In this document: piece by piece, positions 1 through 5,537 of the stretch | Numbering within the stretch: the first letter of the stretch is position 1 | How the letters are laid out: the number at the start of each line of letters is the position of its first letter | NCBI GenBank assembly: GCA_014859985.1 | Contig: JACZKN010000244.1 | Coordinates: 1 to 5,537 of the forward strand | Source of the DNA: Candidatus Krumholzibacteriia bacterium | Lineage (GTDB): Bacteria; Krumholzibacteriota; Krumholzibacteriia; LZORAL124-64-63 | Length of the DNA stretch: 5,537 nucleotides | Reading direction: 5' to 3' | Notes under the pieces: generated by a model | Databases searched by the model: none | Told to the model about the DNA's origin: nothing | What the model saw: the letters and a program-made list of their open reading frames with translations, nothing else | Made by a program: the position numbers and the translations under genes

Positions 1-87
1 ACCTGCAGGTGACCGGCCGCGTGCGGCCGCCGCGGCCGGCGGTGAGGTTGGCCGGCACCGTCCGCACGCGGCCGGTCACCTGCAGGT
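1..87. repeat. Perfect 26-bp inverted repeat at the left edge, inside xerC
   Basis: Bases 1-26 are the exact reverse complement of 62-87, separated by a 35-nt loop (27-61). The inner copy (62-87) encodes plausible XerC sequence (YLQVTGRVR), so it looks like the original and 1-26 like the mirror copy. The arm begins with the 10-bp palindrome ACCTGCAGGT. The pairing ends exactly at base 1, so the arm could be longer outside the window. Either a fold-back artefact at a sequence end or a real hairpin; see findings. Confidence 0.9.
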
Positions 88-364
88 AGCGGTAGAAGCA
101 GCGGATCCCCGCCAGGTAGCGGTCCAGGGAGGTCAGGCGCCGGTCGTCCCGGCGCAGGCGGGCCAGGTGGGCGCGCACCAGGCCGCGCTGGCCTTCCAGG
201 CGGTCCCACTGGTCCGGGCCGGCCGGGTCCGCCAGCACCCCCAGGTCCACCGCCGTGGCCAGGAAGGCGCCCACGTCGCGGCCGTAGGCCTCGACCGTAC
301 GAGGGCTCAGGCCCCGCTCGCCGGCGAGGTGTTCGAGAAAGGGTCCGAGAACGGTCTCGCGCAA
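1..364 (-). CDS. xerC: Tyrosine recombinase XerC, N-terminal part (3' end cut by window edge)
   Basis: XerC, with XerD, resolves chromosome dimers at dif by tyrosine-recombinase strand exchange. Only about 121 N-terminal codons are present. They match the SAM-like, DNA-binding N-terminal domain of phage-integrase-type recombinases: a helix with GLSPRTVEAYGRDVGAFL at about residues 18-35, then SLDRYLAGIRCFYRYL at about 79-94, the usual end of this domain. The catalytic R-K-HxxR-H/W-Y residues would lie beyond the left edge and are not visible. I chose the TTG at 364-362 because GGAGG lies 5 nt upstream and it places the conserved helix at the usual distance; the frame is closed by TAG at 430-428 and has no ATG or GTG between. 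Position directly after trmFO, as in Firmicutes and other phyla, favours XerC over XerD. Residues from about 113 on are read through a mirrored copy of 62-87 and may not be authentic. Confidence 0.85.
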   Translation of the reverse strand, partial: MRETVLGPFLEHLAGERGLSPRTVEAYGRDVGAFLATAVDLGVLADPAGPDQWDRLEGQRGLVRAHLARLRRDDRRLTSLDRYLAGIRCFYRYLQVTGRVRTVPANLTAGRGGRTRPVTCR

Positions 365-369
365 CGGGG

Positions 370-374
370 CCTCC
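370..374 (-). promoter_or_regulatory. Shine-Dalgarno of xerC, decides the TTG start
   Basis: The minus strand reads GGAGG followed by CCCCG and then TTG. This is a near-ideal ribosome binding site with a 5-nt spacer, and it is the main reason for choosing TTG at 364 as the xerC start. A competing ATG at 420-418 has GGAG directly abutting it, but opens a different frame that stops after about 37 codons and has no recognisable product. Confidence 0.6.
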
Positions 375-439
375 GGGGCGCCGGCCGCCGGAGGTCGAGG
401 CCTCCGCGCCGCGGGCGCATCTCCAATCTAGTTTTCGGG

Positions 440-1759
440 TTAGGCCGCGGCAACTGCAACCCAGGCCCGAAGCTCCGCGAGGGCCCGCTCCGCCTTGGCC
501 AGCTTGCGGTCGCGCTTGGCGCGCACCGGGTCGGCGAGCTCCGGCAGCAGGCCGAAATTGGCGTTCATGGGGCAGAAGCGGGCAGCCGTGGTGTCGAACA
601 GGAAGCCGCCCAGCAGCGCCCCCAGCATGGTGGCCGGCGGCAGCGGCGGCAGGGTGCGGCCCTGCACCCGGTACGCCACGTGCCACGCCGTGACCAGGCC
701 CGAGGCGATGGACTCCACGTAGCCCTCGACACCGGTCATCTGCCCGGCGACGAACACGTCGGGCCGGGCGGCCAACGCGAAGTCCCGGCCGAGGCAGCGG
801 GGCGCATCCAGGTAGAAGTTGCGGTGAAGCTGGCCGTAGCGGACGAACTCGGCATTCTCCAGGCCCGGAATCATGCGGAAGACTTCGCGTTGCGCGCCCT
901 GCTTCAGGCGCGTCTGGAACCCGACGAGGCCGTAGAGGGTGCCGGCGCGGTTCTCCTGGCGCAGCTGGACCACGGCGTGGGCGCGCCGGCCCGTGCGCGG
1001 ATCCTCCAGGCCCACCGGCCGCAGGGGACCGAAGGCCAGGCTCTGCGGGCCGCCGGCGGCGATCTCCTCGATCGGCTGGCAGCCCGCGAAGAGGTCCGAC
1101 TTGTCGAAGGCCTGCACCTCGGCCCGCTCGGCGGCGGCCAGGGCGGCCCGGAAGGCGGCGTACTGCGCGGGGTCCAGGGCGGCATTCAGGTAGTCGGCCT
1201 CGCCCTTGTCGTAGCGGGCGGCGCGGTACAGCACGTCCAGGTCCAGGGATTCGCGGGTGACCGTGGGGGCGATGGCGTCGAAGAAATGCAGGGCCGGGGC
1301 GCCGGTGGCCGCGGCCAGGGCGTCCACCAGGGAGCTGCCGGTCAAGGGGCCGGTGGCCAGCAGCCACAGGTGGTCCGGCTCCGCGGGCAGCGCCGTGACC
1401 TCGCCGCGCTCGACCGTGATCAGCGGTTCGGCGGCGACCGCCTCTTCCACCTGCGCGGAGAACTCGTCCCGGTCCACGGCCAGGGCCGCGCCGGCGGGCA
1501 CCGCGGCCCGGCGGGCGCACGCCAGCAGGCGGCAGCCCAGCAGGTCCAGCTCGTCCTTCAACAGGCGGCCCGGGGTGGCCGCGGCGGTGCTCTTGAGGGA
1601 GTTGGAGCAGACGATCTCCGCCAGGCGGCCGCTGCGGTGGGCGGGCGTCGGGACCCCGGGGCGCATCTCCACCAGGCGGCAGGCCACCCCCCGGCGGGCC
1701 AGCTGCAGGGCCGCCTCGCTGCCGGCCAGGCCGCCGCCGACGACGGTGACGCGGGTCAC
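440..1759 (-). CDS. trmFO: Methylenetetrahydrofolate--tRNA-(uracil-54-C5)-methyltransferase TrmFO
   Basis: TrmFO (formerly Gid) makes 5-methyluridine at position 54 in the tRNA T-loop, taking the carbon from 5,10-methylenetetrahydrofolate and reducing power from FADH2/NAD(P)H. The 439-residue protein is of normal family length (about 435-470). The N-terminal Rossmann FAD motif is GGGLAG at residues 8-13, followed by SEAA. Two cysteines correspond to the catalytic and structurally important pair known from Bacillus subtilis (C53 and C226): Cys51 in EIVCSNSLKS and Cys227 in DLFAGCQPIEEIA. Other family blocks are FFDAIAPTV (159-167), the RNFYLDAP stretch, the C-terminal FAD-contacting VFVAGQMTGVEGYVESIASG, and FCPMNANFGLLPEL. 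The start is GTG at 1759-1757, which gives the usual MTRVTVVGGG N-terminus and overlaps the topA stop as GTGA, so translation is probably coupled to topA. No frameshift or missing motif is visible. It distinguishes this organism from those that use the SAM-dependent TrmA for the same modification. Confidence 0.97.
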   Translation of the reverse strand: MTRVTVVGGGLAGSEAALQLARRGVACRLVEMRPGVPTPAHRSGRLAEIVCSNSLKSTAAATPGRLLKDELDLLGCRLLACARRAAVPAGAALAVDRDEFSAQVEEAVAAEPLITVERGEVTALPAEPDHLWLLATGPLTGSSLVDALAAATGAPALHFFDAIAPTVTRESLDLDVLYRAARYDKGEADYLNAALDPAQYAAFRAALAAAERAEVQAFDKSDLFAGCQPIEEIAAGGPQSLAFGPLRPVGLEDPRTGRRAHAVVQLRQENRAGTLYGLVGFQTRLKQGAQREVFRMIPGLENAEFVRYGQLHRNFYLDAPRCLGRDFALAARPDVFVAGQMTGVEGYVESIASGLVTAWHVAYRVQGRTLPPLPPATMLGALLGGFLFDTTAARFCPMNANFGLLPELADPVRAKRDRKLAKAERALAELRAWVAVAAA

Positions 1760-4560
1760 GTGTCGCCCCGGGCGCCCTTCGAGGCTGCCGACGACGGGGA
1801 GCCCTTCTTCGCCGCGGTCTTCTTCGCCGACGTCTTCTTCGCCGTCGTCTTCCCGACCGTCTTCTTCGCGGCGGATTTCCCCGCGACCTTCTTCCGCGTG
1901 GCCTTCTTCGCGGGGGACTTCTTCGCCGTCTTCTTCGCTGTCTTCCCGCGCCGGGCGCCCCGCCCCTGCTTCGGCCGCGCCGCCGACTCCGCCAGCAGGG
2001 CCAGCGCCTCCTCCACGGTCACCTCTTCGGGTTCCCGTTCCTTGCCGATGTTGGCGTTGGTCTCGCCGTCGGTCAGGTAGGGACCGTAGCGCCCCTTGAG
2101 GATCTGCAGGGTGCGGCCCGTTTCCGGGTGCGGCCCCAGCTCCCGCAGCACCGGCCGCCGGTTCTTGTTGCGGATCCGCTCGATGGCCTCTTCCAGCCCG
2201 ATGGAGAACAGCACGTCCACCGCGGGCACGCTGGCGAACACCCGGTTCAGCTCCACGTAGGGCCCGTACATGCCCAGCCCGGCGCGCACCGGCTTGCCCG
2301 TCTCGGGGTCGTCGCCGATCACCCGGGGCAGGCTCAGCAGCTTCAGGGCGTACTCCAGGGTGATGGTCGCGATGTCGGTGCCCTTGCCCAGGCCGACGCG
2401 CTTGGGCTTGCGGTCGCCCTCCTGCTCGCCCAGCTGCAGGTACGGCCCGAAGGGACCGACCTTGGCGTAGATGTTCTTGCCCGTCTCCGGGTCGACGCCC
2501 AGGGGCTCGTCGGCCCGGTCCCGCTGGTCCAGCAGGTCGATGACCTTCCGCTCGGTCAGGTCGTCGATCAGCAGGTCCACCGGGATGGTGGCCCGGCGGT
2601 CGGGGTGCCCCTCCACCTCCACGTAGAACCAGGTGCGGCCGATGCGCAGGACGATGCGCCCGCCCGTCAGCGGATCGGTGCCCACGGGGATGCGCGGGAA
2701 GTCGATGCGCTCCAGTTCCCGGGCGATGGTCGCCTCCAGGCCGGGGTCGTCGGCCTCGCCCTTCCAGAAGGCGTCCAGGAACGCGACCCAGTCCACCTCG
2801 CCTTCGGCGATGCGGTCGAGGTTCTCTTCCATGCGCGCGGTGAAGCGGACGTCCACGTAGTGGCCGAAGTGGTTGCGCAGCAGGTGGGTCACCGCGATGC
2901 CCATGTAGGTGGGCAGCAGGGCGCCCCCCTTCCTGGTGACGTAGTCGCGGGCCTGGATGGTGGAGATCACCGGCGCGTAGGTGGACGGCCGCCCGATGCC
3001 CTCCTCCTCCAGCTTCCTGATGAGCGAGGCCTCGGTGTACCGGGCCGGCGGCTGGGTCTCGTGGCGCAGGGGCTCGACGCTGGGGATCTCGATGCAGGGC
3101 GTGCCCGGCGCCAGGTCGTTCACCAGACCGCCGATGCGCATCCCCGGGGCCAGCTCCGGCAGCAGGGCGTCCCGGTCCTGGTCGCCGTAGACCCGCAGGA
3201 AGCCCGCGAAGGTGACGATCGAGCCGTTGGCGCGGAAGACGAGGTCGCGCCCGCCGGCTGCCACCGCGAAGTCGACCGCGGTCTTGTCCAGCTTGGCGTC
3301 GGCCATCTGGGAGGCCACGGTGCGGTTCCAGATCAGGCGGTACAGGGCCAGCTCCTCCGCCTCCAGGTAGGCCGCCATCTGCTCCGGCGTGCGCCGCACG
3401 TCCGTGGGCCGGATGGCCTCGTGGGCCTCCTGGGCGCCCTTGGCCTTGGTGCGGTAGCGGCGCGGGCCCTCGCTGTACGCGTCGCCGAACTCCCGGCGGA
3501 TCAGGCGCTCGGTCTCGGCCAGGGCCTTCTCGCCGAGGGTCAGCGAGTCGGTGCGCATGTAGGTGATCAGGCCCTCGCGCTCGCCGCCGCCCAGGGCCAC
3601 GCCCTCGTACAGGCGCTGGGCGATGCGCATGGTGCGCTGGGGCGACAGGCGCAGCCGGCCGCTGGCCGCCTGCTGCAGGGTCGAGGTGGTGAACGGCGGC
3701 GCCGGCCGCTGGGTCGTCTCCTTGCGCTCGACCGCGGCCACGGTCCAGGGCACGGCCAGCCTCGCCGCCGCGGCGAGCTCCATGGCCAGCTCGTCGCCCA
3801 GGTGGAAGCGCTTCTCCGCGTCCTTCAGCAGCCCCGTGTCCGGGTCGAAGTCCTTGCCCCCGGCCAGGCGCACCCCGTCGAGGTCGGTCAGGCGCGCGGT
3901 GAAGACCAGGTCGTCCTGGCCGGCGGCCCGGCGCACCAGCGTGGCCTCCACGTCGCAGTACCGGGCCACCTTGAAGGCCTGGCGCTCCTCCTCCCGCTCG
4001 ACCACCAGCCGCACGGCGACGCTCTGCACCCGGCCCGCCGAGAGCTTGCCGCGCACCTTCTTCCACAGGACCGGCGACAGGGAATAGCCGAACAGGCGGT
4101 CCAGGACGCGCCGGCTCTCCTGGGCCCGCACCAGCTGCATGTCGACGTCGCGGGGCGAGGCCAGGGCCGCCTCGATGGCCCCCTTGGTGATCTCGTGGAA
4201 AGTGATGCGGCGGACGGGGATCTTCGGCTTCAGCTCCTCGAGCAGGTGCCAGCTGATGGCCTCGCCCTCGCGGTCCTCGTCCGTCGCCAGCAGCACCTCG
4301 TCGGCCTTCTTCAGCAGCTTCTTCAGCTCGGCCACGTGCTTCCTGCTGTCGGCAGAGACCACGTAGATGGTGGCGTAGCCGTCGTCGGGGTTGACGCCCA
4401 GGCGCTTCCAGGGCTTGTCCCGGTGCTCGGCCGGGATCTCGCTGGCGCTGCCGGGCAGGTCGCGGATGTGGCCGTAGCTGGCGGCCACCTCGAACTCCTT
4501 GCCCAGGAAGCGGGAGATGGTGCGGGCCTTGGCGGGGGACTCGACGATGATCAGCTTCAC
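1756..4560 (-). CDS. topA: DNA topoisomerase I (type IA) with C-terminal repeats and lysine-rich tail
   Basis: TopA relaxes negative supercoils by a 5'-phosphotyrosyl single-strand passage mechanism. The 934-residue protein starts at ATG 4560 with MKLIIVESPAKA, the canonical Toprim start, carrying Glu7. The acidic Mg-binding motif is ATDEDREGEAI (Asp94, Asp96, Glu98). GKLSAGRVQSVAVRLVVERE is at about 171-190 and PPFTTSTLQQAA at about 288-299. The catalytic tyrosine is Tyr334 in GLITYMRTDSL. QEAHEAIRPTDV, then LEEEGIGRPSTYAPVI and TARMEENLDRIAEG, complete the core. From about 623 to 859 there are four C-terminal repeats of the DPxTGxx...GxFGPYxxxxE type (starting near 623, 685, 745 and 803; the first is degenerate), resembling the Toprim C-terminal repeat family. 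They replace the Cys4 zinc ribbons of E. coli TopA; only two cysteines were noted in the protein. Residues 862-934 form a basic tail. It is followed by trmFO with a 4-nt overlap. Confidence 0.98.
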   Translation of the reverse strand: MKLIIVESPAKARTISRFLGKEFEVAASYGHIRDLPGSASEIPAEHRDKPWKRLGVNPDDGYATIYVVSADSRKHVAELKKLLKKADEVLLATDEDREGEAISWHLLEELKPKIPVRRITFHEITKGAIEAALASPRDVDMQLVRAQESRRVLDRLFGYSLSPVLWKKVRGKLSAGRVQSVAVRLVVEREEERQAFKVARYCDVEATLVRRAAGQDDLVFTARLTDLDGVRLAGGKDFDPDTGLLKDAEKRFHLGDELAMELAAAARLAVPWTVAAVERKETTQRPAPPFTTSTLQQAASGRLRLSPQRTMRIAQRLYEGVALGGGEREGLITYMRTDSLTLGEKALAETERLIRREFGDAYSEGPRRYRTKAKGAQEAHEAIRPTDVRRTPEQMAAYLEAEELALYRLIWNRTVASQMADAKLDKTAVDFAVAAGGRDLVFRANGSIVTFAGFLRVYGDQDRDALLPELAPGMRIGGLVNDLAPGTPCIEIPSVEPLRHETQPPARYTEASLIRKLEEEGIGRPSTYAPVISTIQARDYVTRKGGALLPTYMGIAVTHLLRNHFGHYVDVRFTARMEENLDRIAEGEVDWVAFLDAFWKGEADDPGLEATIARELERIDFPRIPVGTDPLTGGRIVLRIGRTWFYVEVEGHPDRRATIPVDLLIDDLTERKVIDLLDQRDRADEPLGVDPETGKNIYAKVGPFGPYLQLGEQEGDRKPKRVGLGKGTDIATITLEYALKLLSLPRVIGDDPETGKPVRAGLGMYGPYVELNRVFASVPAVDVLFSIGLEEAIERIRNKNRRPVLRELGPHPETGRTLQILKGRYGPYLTDGETNANIGKEREPEEVTVEEALALLAESAARPKQGRGARRGKTAKKTAKKSPAKKATRKKVAGKSAAKKTVGKTTAKKTSAKKTAAKKGSPSSAASKGARGDT
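1804..1944 (-). repeat. Degenerate lysine-codon repeat encoding the TopA basic tail
   Basis: This stretch encodes TopA residues 873-919, a run of KK pairs spaced 4-5 residues apart in (T/S)AKK-like units, with 21 lysines in the last 75 residues. At the DNA level it is a degenerate 12-15 nt repeat around GCGAAGAAG. On the plus strand it appears as repeated cttcttcgc. The composition resembles histone H1-like bacterial tails and the basic tail of mycobacterial TopA. Repeats of this kind can change length by slippage between strains. It ends with GSPSSAASKGARGDT before the stop. Confidence 0.85.
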
Positions 4561-4566
4561 GCGCGA

Positions 4567-4573
4567 TCCTTCC
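4567..4573 (-). promoter_or_regulatory. Shine-Dalgarno of topA
   Basis: The minus strand reads GGAAGGA, then six bases, then ATG. This is a good ribosome binding site and confirms the ATG at 4560 as the topA start, in agreement with the conserved MKLIIVESPAKA N-terminus. Confidence 0.7.
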
Positions 4574-4621
4574 GGCGGCCGCCGGCAGGCGGCTGCGGGT
4601 TGCGGGGGCCCGGCACGTCGA

Positions 4622-4652
4622 GACCCGGCTGCTGGCGGTCAGCGGCCGGGCC
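4622..4652. other. Intergenic hairpin between smg and topA, no U-tract
   Basis: The plus strand shows CCCGGC, T, GCTG, a 5-nt loop, CAGC, G, GCCGGG, which gives ten paired positions around one mismatch (T-G wobble on plus, C-A on the minus transcript). No T-run follows on the minus strand, so it is not a canonical intrinsic terminator. It could be an attenuating or mRNA-processing hairpin in the 121-nt smg-topA gap, or chance at this GC content. Nothing else is recognised in 4561-4681. Confidence 0.3.
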
Positions 4653-4681
4653 GGGAGGCCGTGCGCTGCGGCACGCGGAGG

Positions 4682-5167
4682 TCAGTGGACCCAGGACTGG
4701 CCGTCCGAGACGCCACCGGTCATGCCCGGCCGCTGGGGCCGGAACAGCACCTGCTCGATGACCATCTCGAGGTCCTGCACCTCCAGCGGGCGCATGGCGA
4801 TGAAGGAGGCGTACTGCAGCAGCGCCTCGAGCTGGGCCTTGTCGATCTGGGCGCGGTCCTGCAGGCCGATCAGCCAGGCCAGGGCGTCCCGGGTCAGGTA
4901 CTCCTGTTCGGCCTCGCCCCACAGCCGGAAGGCCGAGCCGGAGGGCTGCTCCGGCAGCTGCTGCCGGCTCCAGGCCGGGCGTTCGGCCCAGTTCCACTGG
5001 CCCTCGATCCAGTCCAGGAGGTCGTGCATGTCCTCTTCCTCGAGGCCGGCCTTCTCGGCCCGCTCCTGGACCCGCGACTTGACGGACGCCTGCCCGCCGG
5101 AGGACGACGCCAGCGCCTCCATCAGGAAGATGAGCAGTTGCTTCAACCGGTTGCGATCCAGGTCCAT
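4682..5167 (-). CDS. smg: Smg / DUF494 family protein
   Basis: The 161-residue protein matches the Smg (DUF494) family in length (about 157) and layout. Its N-terminal helix is LKQLLIFLMEAL (about 8-19), where the family has a hydrophobic xxVLxYLFE-type helix. GLEEEDMHDLLDWIEG (about 41-56) corresponds to the family's GFxxxEIxxALxWLE segment. The C-terminal half, YLTRDALAWLIGLQDRAQ, then EALLQYASFIAMRPLEVQDLEMVIEQVLF, matches the conserved block in which the family has EARGFLxxLEQxGxLxxxxRExVIDRxMALxxxxVxLxxLKWVVLMVLF. No signal peptide or membrane segment is seen. The biochemical role of Smg is unresolved in the family. Its position immediately upstream of topA is the conserved proteobacterial context (dprA-smg-topA), though the upstream gene here is secA-like rather than dprA. 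The start ATG at 5167 has only a weak purine-rich region (GGGACGAGG) upstream, and starts further in would lose the first helix. Identification is from remembered family patterns, so moderately sure. Confidence 0.8.
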   Translation of the reverse strand: MDLDRNRLKQLLIFLMEALASSSGGQASVKSRVQERAEKAGLEEEDMHDLLDWIEGQWNWAERPAWSRQQLPEQPSGSAFRLWGEAEQEYLTRDALAWLIGLQDRAQIDKAQLEALLQYASFIAMRPLEVQDLEMVIEQVLFRPQRPGMTGGVSDGQSWVH

Positions 5168-5224
5168 GCCTCGTCCCGTTCCCCGATCCCGGTCTGCGGC
5201 GGCGCGCCGGCCCGGGTCCGGCCA

Positions 5225-5253
5225 AACCTAGCACGGTCGCCCCGGAGCGGCAA
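5225..5253 (-). promoter_or_regulatory. Predicted sigma70-type promoter for smg-topA-trmFO-xerC
   Basis: On the minus strand TTGCCG (5253-5248) and TAGGTT (5230-5225) are separated by exactly 17 bp, and TGC precedes the -10 box, an extended -10. This kind of -35/-10 pair is common in high-GC bacteria. It lies 21 bp after the secA stop, and transcription would start near 5218, about 50 nt before the smg ATG. Together with the close spacing and GTGA overlap downstream, it suggests that smg begins a new transcription unit separate from secA. Confidence 0.6.
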
Positions 5254-5273
5254 GGTCGGCCCCGCAGGACCGC

Positions 5274-5537
<264 letters not shown>

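Noticed and set aside
310..420. ATG at 420-418 with GGAG just upstream, as an alternative start or small gene before xerC
   Set aside because: It opens a frame different from XerC that stops after about 37 Arg/Pro-rich codons, and the GGAG directly abuts the ATG. The TTG at 364 has a better-placed GGAGG.
1804..1944. Short regular repeats as a possible CRISPR or tandem non-coding repeat
   Set aside because: The repeat is in frame with topA and is simply the lysine/alanine/threonine codon pattern of the protein tail, with no unique spacers.
1760..4066. A long minus-strand frame through topA, continuous with trmFO (1208 codons in total)
   Set aside because: Its part inside topA is Arg/Gly/Pro-rich frame noise; only the segment from 1759 down is real (trmFO). 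It is not a fusion protein.
2128..4761. Very long open frames opposite topA and trmFO on the plus strand (for example 877 codons here and 637 codons at 167-2080)
   Set aside because: They are antisense shadows of topA and trmFO: rich in Gln/Gly/Ala/Arg/Leu, with no recognisable domain. They arise because high GC removes stop codons in the complementary frame.

Overview
This window comes from a very GC-rich bacterial chromosome (roughly 70% G+C by eye, with strong G/C preference at third codon positions). It carries a compact housekeeping cluster, and every gene lies on the minus strand. In transcription order, from right to left, these are: the 3' end of a secA-type gene (5537-5274), smg/DUF494 (5167-4682), topA for DNA topoisomerase I (4560-1756), trmFO for the folate/FAD-dependent tRNA U54 methyltransferase (1759-440), and the 5' part of xerC for a tyrosine recombinase (from 364 to the left edge). 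Gene order smg-topA is typical of many Proteobacteria. Gene order topA-trmFO-xerC is typical of Firmicutes and several other phyla. Here the two orders are joined. TrmFO argues against Gammaproteobacteria and most Actinobacteria. The TopA has no zinc ribbons, but has C-terminal GxFGPY repeats and a lysine-rich tail. My best guess is an uncultured high-GC lineage near Deltaproteobacteria, Gemmatimonadota or the FCB-associated candidate phyla; this placement is inference and weak.

Layout: a sigma70-like promoter (TTGCCG, 17-bp spacer, TAGGTT with extended TG) sits just after the secA stop and probably drives smg-topA-trmFO-xerC. topA and trmFO overlap by 4 nt (GTGA), so they are probably translationally coupled. 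trmFO and xerC are separated by 75 nt, and xerC most likely starts at a TTG with a strong Shine-Dalgarno. There is no non-coding stretch over 300 bases; the longest are 4561-4681 and 5168-5273. In function the cluster combines supercoil relaxation (TopA), tRNA T-loop modification (TrmFO), chromosome dimer resolution (XerC) and a conserved protein of unclear role (Smg), beside the protein-export motor SecA.

Both window ends are odd. Bases 1-26 are an exact reverse complement of 62-87, inside xerC. Bases 5401-5537 form a 60-bp-arm inverted repeat with a perfect 40-bp core, inside the secA linker. The two palindromes have different sequences, each is built from local coding sequence, and both sit exactly at the sequence ends, so fold-back assembly or library artefacts are the first suspicion; real in-gene palindromic insertions are the alternative. 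I found no CRISPR, tRNA, rRNA, transposase, phage cargo or defence system. Apart from the end palindromes and the TopA tail, this is an ordinary housekeeping region.
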